64,000 nucleotides of DNA, taken from NCBI RefSeq assembly GCF_000214355.1, contig NC_015577.1, positions 2,409,389 through 2,473,388 of the forward strand. Direction: 5' to 3'. The notes beneath the pieces were generated by a model that saw only the letters and a program-made list of their open reading frames with translations, did not search any database and was not told the DNA's origin. Each line of letters starts with the position of its first letter. Within the stretch, counting starts at the first letter, position 1. The DNA comes from Leadbettera azotonutricia ZAS-9. GTDB lineage: Bacteria; Spirochaetota; Spirochaetia; Treponematales; Breznakiellaceae. Shown piece after piece: positions 25,801-33,684 of the stretch. The position numbers and the translations under genes are program-made.

Positions 25801-28800
25801 GGTTTCAGGCTTTATTTCCAAAGTCATAGCATCCATCTGAATTACATCACCGGTAAGCTGAACAATATTTGGATGTGTAGTGGCTGGCGCTGTCGGTTCG
25901 CTTCTATTTTCGATAATAACATTGCCCAGGGGGGATGCTACGTTATGCTGGAATGTTTGTATTTCACTCATAGGAACAATATAGTCACCACGGAGTACAA
26001 TGGTATTATGACGGTGGTAAAAAATACCCAGATCAGCAATCTGGCCATTAAAGACGATGGCATCTTCAGGGTCGCCAGTGAGAGGCACACGGTTATTACC
26101 ATTCAGATAACCAGCGGCTCCTGAATAATTGCCATTAAAGATGATTACCTCTGTATAAATGCCTGTTTCTCCTGCTGTAATGGTCCCGGTATTTGTGGTG
26201 GTTCCGCTAATGGTCAAGGTAGTACCGGGCTGAATATCACCGTAATTACCCACTGCAAAAGTTCCGGTATCTTTAATATAAATAGTGGTACCGGTTATCA
26301 GGGTATTGTTTACTGTTAGGTTTACCCCGCTAGTTGATGCTGTTCCAAAAACAAAACTCCCGGAATAATCCTGAGTTCCCTCGAACGTCGTCATTCCCGT
26401 TCCGATGGTCTGGGCGAAACTTTCAGCCCTTACCCCCGCGTTAAATGTAACATCTTCTGCGTTGGAAACGGTAATGGCTCCAAGCCGGCTCACGCCGGTT
26501 CCACCTATCGCACCGAATACGACAATATCTCCTGCGGCGCCGGTATCAAGGATCAGATTTTTGCCCGCACCGGTAATTGGTCCTTCGATAGTAATACCGG
26601 CGGCAGTGATAATATTGGCAGCAGTGTTTGCCAGCGCAATAGGCCCTGCGCCGGTCTGGGTAAAGGTACCGTTTATAACAATATTCCCGTTCAGTGTAAT
26701 GGTTCCTGCACCATTGGTAAGTCCAAGATTTCCTCCTGGTACAACATCATCCACTGTCTGTAAGCTAATACTTCCTCCGCTGCCTGCAGAATTCAAGATA
26801 ACATTATCAATTAAAGTTAAAGGAGCGGCAAAAGTGATTTCGGCTTTTGCGGATACAACATTTGTCGTAGTGATATTTGCCCCTATCTGATTGGTTCCTC
26901 CGGAATTGATTTGGGAAAAAACGTCCCCGGAACTAATAGTCGCTCCTGTATTTACACTGAGGGTACCACTATTGTCAAGAGTTATTGAACCTGTGGTGGT
27001 CAGAGTATTATTCAAGGTCAAATCGTTACCGGTAAACGCAAAGTCGCCGGTATAATTCTGTATTCCGTTAAAGGCCGTTGTTCCAGTTCCCGCAGCTTGG
27101 GTAAAGCTGACGGCAGCAACCGCCGCACTGACGCCAAAGGTCACATTCACGGCATTGGGAATCGTTATCGTTGTCCCGGCCGTCATTGTATTATTAACCG
27201 AAAGATCCGTTCCGGTAAACGCAAAGGAGCCGCCATAATTCTGAGTACTATTAAAGGTTGTTGCACCTGATCCTGCGGCTTGGGTAAAGCTGGCGGCGTA
27301 AACAGCGTTTTCGAAAGCTGCATCAGCTGCATTACTAACTGTTATATCACCCAGACCGAGAGAGGTGGTTCCCATATCACCGTTCACGTTTATATGCAAA
27401 CTGGTACTGGTATTTTTGGAATCCAGGGTTAAATCATTATTTTGTCCGGCGGTCCCCTCAACAGAAACAAGATTAATCCCGGCGGCAGTGATGTTTCCAC
27501 TTCCCCGTAGAATTGTTAACGGGGATGTCGTAGTAAAGTATGCAGCATCCCCCATATTGATTGTGGCTGTGCCCGAGACATCGAGTAGCGCCCAGAAACG
27601 AACATTACCCGAACCGGGTTTTAAAGTAAGATGGTTGACAGTAGGACCGGTATAGCTAAAAGAATTGTAAAATTCTATAAAGCCGCCGGTTCCTAAAGTA
27701 CTATCCGCCTCCAGCGTCTTGGCTGTGGCATCTGAAACATTTACAAAATAGATACTTTTATTACTCTTGGTCTTTAAGAAAACCTGCGCTCCCGTTGCTG
27801 CTGAATTAATTTTAGCGGCAGAACCGGGAAGATGGGTATCCGCTGAGGGGAATGTTCCGGAATAATAAATTATATCCCTTGCTCCCCGGGAACTAATATA
27901 AATATGTCCCCCGGGGGCTGGTCCTGTAGCGGACATAGCGGCATAACTACCTGTAAGATCATCCAGCTCCAAATAGATATTCCCGGCGGTGGCATGAGTA
28001 CTTCCGGTTCCACTCACATTATTCGCTTGAATTACTATTGATTCATCTGCTATACCAGTAACAGCTATCGTTGAACTCGGACCTATTGTTAGATCACCGC
28101 TTCCACTATCCGGCCCGGCGATAATAGTCAAGGTTTCGGCTGCCAGGGCACCATTGGAAAATATAATAGCATTATTAAGAGGAGCAGCATTATTTGTTTC
28201 TATTTTTACTGCCCGGACTGATCCTGTGTAGTTGGTATTTATGTCCGCACTTACCGATATTGGTCCGTTTGCGGTTATATCCACTGTCCCGTTGCTTGCT
28301 ATACCACCGGAACTTATTGTCACTTCACCGTTATTTGTTGCAATTAGAGTAACATTTCCTACACGCGCGCCACTGGTTCCTATTGCACCGTTTACCGTTA
28401 TTGTTCCACTTGCATTTACATTTAGTGATCCTACCGCACTTACACCGCCTATAGCTAACGCCTGGCCGTTCTTGAAGTCTACATCTCCGCCTGCCCCGGT
28501 TACCGTAAATGTATCTACTTCGTTTGTGGTATTATCCAGATCTATCGCACCTGCGGAATCTACCGTCAGATTCATACCAGTTATTATACCGTTCCCGCTT
28601 ATCCCGTCGTCCCCTGTCAGCGTTACCGTCCCGGCATCAGACGTTACTCCCGTTACAGACAGGGTCCCGCTCTCCGTTACCTCTACGGCCCCACCGCTGG
28701 TTTCATTGACCGCAGTAAGAGACAGGGCTCCCCCCGACGCATTCGTAAATTCTATATCCCCCGTGGGTGTTCCCTCGGTATTATTCAGTTCCGCGCTCAC

Positions 28801-31566
28801 TGTTATCGTATTATTCCCGCTCAGTGTTATTCCGTCCTGCGCGTTTACCGTTAGTGTCGTCCCGCTTATTATTCCGCTCTCGTGTACCGCGCCTCCGCTT
28901 GAGGTCAGCTCTATAGGCGCTCCTGCTGCTGTAATATCCCCGTTCCCGCTTATCCCGTCGTCCCCTGTCAGCGTTACCGTCCCGGCATCAGACGTTACTC
29001 CCGTTACAGACAGGGTCCCGCTCTCCGTTACCTCTACGGCCCCACCGCTGGTTTCATTGACCGCAGTAAGAGACAGGGCTCCCCCCGACGCATTCGTAAA
29101 TTCTATATCCCCCGTGGGTGTTCCCTCGGTATTATTCAGTTCCGCGCTCACTGTTATCGTATTATTCCCGCTCAGTGTTATTCCGTCCTGCGCGTTTACC
29201 GTTAGTGTCGTCCCGCTTATTATTCCTGTCTCGTGTACCGCGCCTCCGCTTGAGGTCAGCTCTATAGGCGCTCCTGCTGCTGTAATATCCCCGTTCCCGC
29301 TTATCCCGTCGTCCCCTGTCAGCGTTACCGTCCCGGCATCAGACGTTACTCCCGTTACAGACAGGGTCCCGCTCTCCGTTACCTCTACGGCCCCACCGCT
29401 GGTTTCATTGACCGCAGTAAGAGACAGGGCTCCCCCCGACGCATTCGTAAATTCTATATCCCCCGTGGGTGTTCCCTCGGTATTATTCAGTTCCGCGCTC
29501 ACTGTTATCGTATTATTCCCGCTCAGTGTTATTCCGTCCTGCGCGTTTACCGTTAGTGTCGTCCCGCTTATTATTCCTGTCTCGTGTACCGCGCCTCCGC
29601 TTGAGGTCAGCTCTATAGGCGCTCCTGCTGCTGTAATATCCCCGTTCCCGCTTATCCCGTCGTCCCCTGTCAGCGTTACCGTCCCGGCATCAGACGTTAC
29701 TCCCGTTACAGACAGGGTCCCGCTCTCCGTTACCTCTACGGCCCCACCGCTGGTTTCATTGACCGCAGTAAGAGACAGGGCTCCCCCCGACGCATTCGTA
29801 AATTCTATATCCCCCGTGGGTGTTCCCTCGGTATTATTCAGTTCCGCGCTCACTGTTATCGTATTATTCCCGCTCAGTGTTATTCCGTCCTGCGCGTTTA
29901 CCGTTAGTGTCGTCCCGCTTATTATTCCGCTCTCGTGTACCGCGCCTCCGCTTGAGGTCAGCTCTATAGGCGCTCCTGCTGCTGTAATATCCCCGTTCCC
30001 GCTTATCCCGTCGTCCCCTGTCAGCGTTACCGTCCCGGCATCAGACGTTACTCCCGTTACAGACAGGGTCCCGCTCTCCGTTACCTCTACGGCCCCACCG
30101 CTGGTTTCATTGACCGCAGTAAGAGACAGGGCTCCCCCCGACGCATTCGTAAATTCTATATCCCCCGTGGGTGTTCCCTCGGTATTATTCAGTTCCGCGC
30201 TCACTGTTATCGTATTATTCCCGCTCAGTGTTATTCCGTCCTGCGCGTTTACCGTTAGTGTCGTCCCGCTTATTATTCCTGTCTCGTGTACCGCGCCTCC
30301 GCTTGAGGTCAGCTCTATAGGCGCTCCTGCTGCTGTAATATCCCCGTTCCCGCTTATCCCGTCGTCCCCTGTCAGCGTTACCGTCCCGGCATCAGACGTT
30401 ACTCCCGTTACAGACAGGGTCCCGCTCTCCGTTACCTCTACGGCCCCACCGCTGGTTTCATTGACCGCAGTAAGAGACAGGGCTCCCCCCGACGCATTCG
30501 TAAATTCTATATCCCCCGTGGGTGTTCCCTCGGTATTATTCAGTTCCGCGCTCACTGTTATCGTATTATTCCCGCTCAGTGTTATTCCGTCCTGCGCGTT
30601 TACCGTTAGTGTCGTCCCGCTTATTATTCCGCTCTGCGTTAACGCCCCGCCAGTGGTCAGGACTATACTTCCTAATGAGCTTAGCGCGCTTCCTATCTCA
30701 AACCCGCCTATATCGGTATAGCTTATCGCACTTGGCGCTGTTCCCGATGTTTGCAGAGTAGTTATATCGTTGTCTGTAAGTTCAAGGGTAAAGTCTCCGC
30801 CGCCCCCAAGTTCCAGCGTGACTGCGGCAATGGCCCCAGTGCCGCTTTGTGTTACAGGCCCTGCGCTTTTAAGTACCACCGTATTCCCTACGATACCATA
30901 TCCCTCCAACACTATCCCGTCGCTGCCGACATCAATAGTGACATCGCCTCCGCTAATGTAAGCGCTGTTGCTCTGAGTTACAGCAGTGGCAGCGCTCAAG
31001 GTTCCCCCCGCGCTAGTAATAACCCCGCCGTCCTGAATGATATTTGTGCCGGAAACCTTGTGAACCCCAATGCCAAGCGCCCCGTCATTTGTATTTAGCA
31101 ATAATACAGTTCCTGTAACAGTGAGATCGGTCATAAGCGTCGCTATGGTACTGCCCGTCTTGTTTACCGTCACATTCATAATGTCTGTTGTACCACTGAG
31201 GGTTATGTTCTGCGCTCCGGTACCGTTCAGGGTTAATAGCGTAGACACCACAAGCCCTCCGGAGCCCACAGAGTTAATCAAATCCCCGCTGACTGTCAGA
31301 TTAGCCACGCTTAGCACTCCGGCGCTTATTGTCAGATTGCCGTTGACGACAAGAGATGAAGGTACATTTGGATTCGTACCTGTGCCGCTAGTAGTGTTAA
31401 TTATTAAGTTATTGCCATCTGCTGCCGTATAAGCGATGCCGCCGTACCAATTACCTGGGGTAGCCCAAACATCGTCTGTGGTTCCTCTCCATTCAAAATC
31501 GACTCCCCACAAGGCGAAATTCGCGAAAAATATACCAAATACAACGGCAATCCAGAGTTTCTTCAT
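22810..31566 (-). CDS. Giant secreted repeat protein with FlgD-like C-terminus
   Basis: A protein of 2,918 aa that I do not recognise as a named family. The N-terminus is a signal peptide (MKKLWIAVVFGIFFANFALW) followed by W-rich residues with a GNWYG pattern. The first ~1,900 residues are dominated by short beta-strand repeats rich in T, S, G, N and V (LTVNNTL, GTITLNG, ITAAGI), typical of filamentous-haemagglutinin or beta-helix adhesins. Residues of about 310-995 are nearly six copies of a 117-residue unit. The last ~80 residues, VQYHLAKGGQVTIQVFTMDG and GYREAGEYRAAWKG with MYFIRVV, resemble FlgD Ig-like or secretion tails. No autotransporter barrel, LPxTG or transmembrane anchor is seen. 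Adhesion or matrix function is inference. Confidence 0.8.
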   Translation of the reverse strand: MKKLWIAVVFGIFFANFALWGVDFEWRGTTDDVWATPGNWYGGIAYTAADGNNLIINTTSGTGTNPNVPSSLVVNGNLTISAGVLSVANLTVSGDLINSVGSGGLVVSTLLTLNGTGAQNITLSGTTDIMNVTVNKTGSTIATLMTDLTVTGTVLLLNTNDGALGIGVHKVSGTNIIQDGGVITSAGGTLSAATAVTQSNSAYISGGDVTIDVGSDGIVLEGYGIVGNTVVLKSAGPVTQSGTGAIAAVTLELGGGGDFTLELTDNDITTLQTSGTAPSAISYTDIGGFEIGSALSSLGSIVLTTGGALTQSGIISGTTLTVNAQDGITLSGNNTITVSAELNNTEGTPTGDIEFTNASGGALSLTAVNETSGGAVEVTESGTLSVTGVTSDAGTVTLTGDDGISGNGDITAAGAPIELTSSGGAVHETGIISGTTLTVNAQDGITLSGNNTITVSAELNNTEGTPTGDIEFTNASGGALSLTAVNETSGGAVEVTESGTLSVTGVTSDAGTVTLTGDDGISGNGDITAAGAPIELTSSGGAVHESGIISGTTLTVNAQDGITLSGNNTITVSAELNNTEGTPTGDIEFTNASGGALSLTAVNETSGGAVEVTESGTLSVTGVTSDAGTVTLTGDDGISGNGDITAAGAPIELTSSGGAVHETGIISGTTLTVNAQDGITLSGNNTITVSAELNNTEGTPTGDIEFTNASGGALSLTAVNETSGGAVEVTESGTLSVTGVTSDAGTVTLTGDDGISGNGDITAAGAPIELTSSGGAVHETGIISGTTLTVNAQDGITLSGNNTITVSAELNNTEGTPTGDIEFTNASGGALSLTAVNETSGGAVEVTESGTLSVTGVTSDAGTVTLTGDDGISGNGDITAAGAPIELTSSGGAVHESGIISGTTLTVNAQDGITLSGNNTITVSAELNNTEGTPTGDIEFTNASGGALSLTAVNETSGGAVEVTESGTLSVTGVTSDAGTVTLTGDDGISGNGIITGMNLTVDSAGAIDLDNTTNEVDTFTVTGAGGDVDFKNGQALAIGGVSAVGSLNVNASGTITVNGAIGTSGARVGNVTLIATNNGEVTISSGGIASNGTVDITANGPISVSADINTNYTGSVRAVKIETNNAAPLNNAIIFSNGALAAETLTIIAGPDSGSGDLTIGPSSTIAVTGIADESIVIQANNVSGTGSTHATAGNIYLELDDLTGSYAAMSATGPAPGGHIYISSRGARDIIYYSGTFPSADTHLPGSAAKINSAATGAQVFLKTKSNKSIYFVNVSDATAKTLEADSTLGTGGFIEFYNSFSYTGPTVNHLTLKPGSGNVRFWALLDVSGTATINMGDAAYFTTTSPLTILRGSGNITAAGINLVSVEGTAGQNNDLTLDSKNTSTSLHINVNGDMGTTSLGLGDITVSNAADAAFENAVYAASFTQAAGSGATTFNSTQNYGGSFAFTGTDLSVNNTMTAGTTITIPNAVNVTFGVSAAVAAVSFTQAAGTGTTAFNGIQNYTGDFAFTGNDLTLNNTLTTTGSITLDNSGTLSVNTGATISSGDVFSQINSGGTNQIGANITTTNVVSAKAEITFAAPLTLIDNVILNSAGSGGSISLQTVDDVVPGGNLGLTNGAGTITLNGNIVINGTFTQTGAGPIALANTAANIITAAGITIEGPITGAGKNLILDTGAAGDIVVFGAIGGTGVSRLGAITVSNAEDVTFNAGVRAESFAQTIGTGMTTFEGTQDYSGSFVFGTASTSGVNLTVNNTLITGTTIYIKDTGTFAVGNYGDIQPGTTLTISGTTTNTGTITAGETGIYTEVIIFNGNYSGAAGYLNGNNRVPLTGDPEDAIVFNGQIADLGIFYHRHNTIVLRGDYIVPMSEIQTFQHNVASPLGNVIIENRSEPTAPATTHPNIVQLTGDVIQMDAMTLEIKPETLTSPANELHLSIGTASPSPSFSWQMGGTVITAPATTPAFSKGFIGLNGTLIMDKGAILQTEDFYNAPAANHKIEINEANKIIARGNVFINYDFDTGASPNGIKDLTLVMNSTAAKQLRVRENIASPFIPQVTLGNLVVEDDSKAIIFTNTVFKGSITIGNNAELGTNSVIPPLPYSAAYYPRIIVNENWIQKSGGKFNYNKSMVEIGDSSYTGAAVSHTISGDTTWWILACHENKAILKFSNWVDAATAGHTIYGGLFIAPNTMDLFPDHSTAITLTRENDKNEANTGVYPNSPQWLPPNDANEHFWLFSLNPSAEMIINHLEIFYSYSATKIPVPSESDGSGNYYISAFPYVLIDKINIGNDPVLIDPLEPDPAKRNYAHLTAPDNRFNVNWFIINNFFYSFTEDSNHNGRIDRIRLQSAFDLNGDFSDFEINVRNKHTGEPYKVKANGYRRVEEYITSSPDHDLDSIYVFLEEKPYTDSDVTLEWEIVRNTSLKDLATGYTIIGNPPPQKASDPAQDKGITTDTAAPRISYALAIPEHPELFFQLSEKLDSSAVLSVSVNSPASSGTLESLDADEYREFRMDLTTGYSVSDLAAEMQYFTLHNAVDLAVRVEDLCTPSSTRPYYFMYPHPKYPQNYNYEVNGGAFQPYKIVIDTDNPAGIVYPPNKTYDISSGIPGYATHRVTDVLISVPPSNGTDTRYFVWPVWARYDQSSNANIPSLDADSFWGQDGSDTGLIWEFTGKKYLEERDSVLQARLNDNLASSSIVPKIVYDYSVNQTYRTQGFNRLDHGLWLPRDIAIPPSPPNTETNPYFTNIVPYFWFNPPARSPDGNAGSILFQYKFSKDEPNYDSGKILDFFFHLSGSPDDLFAGRLDIAPKAAIPANWYRLVRPFGFEIHDITLQRSGVTVLNNVINPNNGESAYVQYHLAKGGQVTIQVFTMDGTMVDILYRGYREAGEYRAAWKGTNRGGRAVARGMYFIRVVGPDIDEIRKVMVVK
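28589..30633 (-). repeat. 351-bp tandem repeat array inside the giant protein gene (5.8 copies)
   Basis: Copy boundaries recur at exactly 351 bp: the same cccgcttattattcc block is at 28861, 29212, 29563, 29914, 30265 and 30616. Copies look nearly identical at the DNA level, including third positions. The one variant I see is a Ser or Thr codon at each unit junction (after VHE): in coding order after the first copy, T, S, T, T, S. The last copy is cut after GISGNG. The unit encodes 117 aa with SGIISGTTLTVNAQDGI at its start. Such near identity points to recent expansion or gene conversion; copy number probably varies between strains. Confidence 0.95.
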
Positions 31567-31688
31567 CTAAACATATCCTGTATAAAATATGGCTGGGGAA
31601 GTGTCCCTGCTAAAGTACTATCAATACCGGAACCAATAGCGGCAGCGCAAAACATGAGTATAACAGTAAATATCCCAGACTTCTTCAT
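31563..31688 (-). CDS. Small secreted-peptide ORF overlapping the giant gene start
   Basis: A 41-codon ORF starting at 31688 (MKKSGIFTVILMFCAAA), with a further in-frame ATG at 31700. It has a signal peptide: two lysines then a hydrophobic core ending near CAAAIGSG. A short mature part ends in PQPYFIQDMFR. The stop TGA (31563-31565) overlaps the ATG of the giant protein (31564-31566) as ATGA, so translation is probably coupled. An extended -10 element lies just upstream. GGAAAG lies near the 31688 start. Nothing is known of the function; it may be a partner or translational leader of the giant protein. Confidence 0.6.
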   Translation of the reverse strand: MKKSGIFTVILMFCAAAIGSGIDSTLAGTLPQPYFIQDMFR

Positions 31689-31711
31689 TATTCTTTCCAT
31701 CACTTACCTAT

Positions 31712-31720
31712 AGTATATCA
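31712..31720 (-). promoter_or_regulatory. Extended -10 promoter for the small ORF and giant gene
   Basis: Read on the minus strand, TGATATACT at 31720-31712 fits the extended -10 pattern TGnTATAAT with one mismatch. The -35 region (TAGGGT near 31740) is poor, as tolerated by extended -10 promoters. The transcript would start near 31705, favouring the 31688 start for the small ORF. Confidence 0.45.
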
Positions 31721-31800
31721 AATATAGAGAAAAAACCCTACTCCTCCAGGGAAAAGGGTAAATTTTGAGCCTTTGCCAGAGATTCCCCTTTTATTATCGG

Positions 31801-31824
31801 CCTCTTAAAACCCGGGTTTTGAGG
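31801..31824. other. Inverted repeat with AAAACCCGGGTTTT core
   Basis: CCTC (31801-31804) and GAGG (31821-31824) flank the perfect 14-bp palindrome aaaacccgggtttt (31807-31820). It lies in the 166-bp stretch between the giant gene's promoter and the transposase remnant. It may be a bidirectional terminator, a binding site or debris; no T-run follows. The rest of 31721-31866 has nothing I can support. Confidence 0.3.
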
Positions 31825-31866
31825 TACTTTAGGAATGAATAAGTCCCGGCGTGAATCCAGGAAAGC

Positions 31867-32190
31867 TCATATAGTTAGATATAGATCGTCAAAATTTGGA
31901 GAAAATGGATATAAAAACCCGCTATCACTTTTGGGCAGTTTCGGCAGCTCCAAAATATTGATTTCGACCAGGTTCGTAAACTGCTTTCCGCTTTCCCGGT
32001 TATATAATCCATATCTATTATAATAATTTCCCTCCTCGGAACCAGTATGTCATCCATAATAATAATACTGATTACCCGTTCCGCCCTGCTCCAGCTTTCG
32101 CCGCGTTTAAGTTGTTCGGTGAGTATCTTGCTGCTGTAAAAGTGAGAAATCAGGCGGTTTAAGAAAAAATCAACGTCCGCGAACTTGACA
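31867..32190 (-). pseudogene. Frameshifted internal fragment of a PD-(D/E)XK nuclease-family transposase
   Basis: Two minus-strand frames together give the middle part of a PDDEXK_2/TIGR01784-type transposase. The first part reads SHFYSSKILTEQLKRGESW and VISIIIMDDI. The frame then shifts, and YNRESGKQFTNLVEINILEL followed by PKLPKSDSG continues, with the family's Glu-Leu-Pro-Lys motif. The N-terminal nuclease region and the C-terminal tail are absent, so it is a decayed copy. A second broken copy lies 800 bp away on the other strand. It is not a copy of that fragment's missing middle: both include the corresponding RL/V-S-x-Q region. Confidence 0.7.
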
Positions 32191-32219
32191 TTTTTCCGCT
32201 AACAGGCTAGACTGTCTAG

Positions 32220-32489
32220 ATGAAAGAAACGGATACATGGCAGCTTTACACTGCCAAAAATAAATTGAGCCACATCGTAGAACGCGCCGGGAATACGCCG
32301 CAAACCATTACGGTTCGCGGGAAAGAGACGGTCGTCATTCTGTCATGCCGGGAATACCAAAAACTTACGGCGCCCAAAACGAACCTTGCCGGGTTTCTTT
32401 GCGGTTCCCTTGATGACGGCAATGCGCCCGATTTTATACGCGATAAAACAACAGAAGAACGGGGAACGCGTCTTGAATTACCTGGTTGA
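32220..32489 (+). CDS. Phd/YefM-type antitoxin
   Basis: An 89-aa antitoxin of the Phd/YefM type. The N-terminal domain is clear: WQLYTAKNKLSHIVERA followed by PQTITVRGKETVVILSCREY and QKL, the pattern of dimerising DNA-binding antitoxins that repress their own operon. The C-terminal acidic tail should wrap the toxin. It starts with ATG at 32220. The overlap with the PIN toxin gene is 17 bp. It lies between two broken transposase copies, in a small island. Confidence 0.9.
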   Translation: MKETDTWQLYTAKNKLSHIVERAGNTPQTITVRGKETVVILSCREYQKLTAPKTNLAGFLCGSLDDGNAPDFIRDKTTEERGTRLELPG

Positions 32490-32883
32490 TACCAATGTGC
32501 TTTCCGAACTCGGAAAAAAACTGCCAAATCCCGGCGTTGTTACATTTATGAATTCATTGACCCAGTCATCGCTTTACATCAGTGTTGTTTCCCTTGGCGA
32601 AATTGCAAAAGGCATTGAGATGGCATCTGACATTAACAAAAAAAATCAATTATCCGCTTGGTCTGAAAAAATTTGCCATTGGTTCGATGGAAATATCATA
32701 AACCTTGATCAACCAATTTTTACTGAATGGGGGCGCCTGGCCGGTTCCCATAACAGGACGCTGCCGGTACTGGATTCCCTCATAGCCGCAACTTGCCTGA
32801 ATTATCACTTCACGTTACTAACAAGAAACGTAAAGGATTTTGCTGATATAAAAGGGCTGGCCTGTCAAAATCCCTGGGCCTGA
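32473..32883 (+). CDS. vapC: VapC-type PIN-domain toxin ribonuclease
   Basis: A PIN-domain ribonuclease of 136 aa. The N-terminus NYLVDTNVLSELGK carries the first acidic residue (Asp6 from the TTG start), then SLGEIAKG holds the glutamate, and VLDSLIAATCLNY and TRNVKDF the later acidic residues. The start is the TTG at 32473, with GGGGA at 32461-32465 eight bases upstream; other starts would extend the protein beyond the PIN fold. It overlaps the antitoxin by 17 bp, the usual operon arrangement. A Phd-type antitoxin with a PIN toxin is a known combination. Confidence 0.9.
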   Translation: MNYLVDTNVLSELGKKLPNPGVVTFMNSLTQSSLYISVVSLGEIAKGIEMASDINKKNQLSAWSEKICHWFDGNIINLDQPIFTEWGRLAGSHNRTLPVLDSLIAATCLNYHFTLLTRNVKDFADIKGLACQNPWA

Positions 32884-32978
32884 TTATCACTTTTTTTAAG
32901 CTTTTTAAAAAAAACGCAGAAAAAATGAAGCGCCATGCATCCCAATGCCATATATAGGTAAACGGAGCGCAGTGACGC

Positions 32979-33667
32979 ATGAAACCATTCTTTCACAAAG
33001 TCCGGTACGACCCGGAAATCATGCGGCAGGCCAAAGCCAACGCCGCCGAAGGCAAACTCCTGGATGTTACTTTGGACGTGGTGTTTAAAGCACTCCTTTC
33101 AGGGGATAACGAAGACAGCCGCCTGGCCCGGCAGTCCCTCCTCTCAAGCTGCATCCACAGGCCCGTAAAGGATGCAAAAGTTCAAAACCCCGAGATACTC
33201 CCCGAGTTCCTCGAAGGCAAAACAGCCATGCTTGATGTCCATGTTACCTTTAACAACAACGAACAGGCGGACATTGAGATGCAGATGAATAATTCCGGCG
33301 AAGACCTTAAAAACCGCGCCATTTTCTACGCCTCCCGCCTTGTTTCGGACCAGGGATATAAAGGCCATTATTACCGGAGTATGAAACGGGTCTACCAGAT
33401 TTTCTTCTTTAATTTTACGTATTTCCCGGAAAGGTCCAGTTCTAGGAGGTAGGAAGCATGCGTGCAGAACAGGCAATAAAGAAGATGAACCGGGACTATG
33501 AACAATGGGCCCGCGCCCTATTCCGCGAAAAGGCCGATTTAGACTACCGGTCAGGCATGTATGGCGCTAGGCAAAGCGGGATAGAAGAAGGCCGTGAGGA
33601 TATCCTCTCCCTGATGGACCAGGGCTACACCGCCGAGCAAATCCGCGCCAAGCTGAAGCAGAAATAG
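32979..33667 (+). pseudogene. PD-(D/E)XK nuclease-family transposase with internal deletion
   Basis: Two ORFs in different frames. The first (32979-33452, 157 aa) contains the family N-terminus: LDVTLDVVFKALLSGDNEDS, then GKTAMLDVHVTFNNNEQADI followed by EMQMNN, where D and E-x-Q supply the nuclease site. It ends at FFNFTYFPERSSSRR. The second (33458-33667, 69 aa) is the C-terminal segment (EGREDILSLMDQGYTAEQIR). The roughly 70-90 residue middle normally found between them is absent. A perfect AGGAGG precedes the second ORF, so it could be translated. The element is inactive by this reading. Confidence 0.8.
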
Positions 33668-33684
33668 GCGTACAGCCCTCTCCC

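Noticed and set aside
28589-30633. CRISPR array
   Set aside because: The unit is 351 bp of continuous coding sequence with no spacers; it is a protein repeat.
28232-30721. An 829-codon open frame on the plus strand, opposite the repeat array
   Set aside because: It is periodic with the same 351-bp unit and simply results from the repeat composition (no stops in one antisense frame). It has no sensible start region or ribosome binding site, and no domain is seen.
31563-31700. Treating the small ORF as noise
   Set aside because: Kept, not discarded: the signal peptide, ATGA overlap and upstream extended -10 are independent signs of translation.
31867-32190. Reading the minus-strand transposase fragment as the missing middle of the plus-strand copy
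   Set aside because: Both fragments include the same RL/V-S region, so they come from separate copies.
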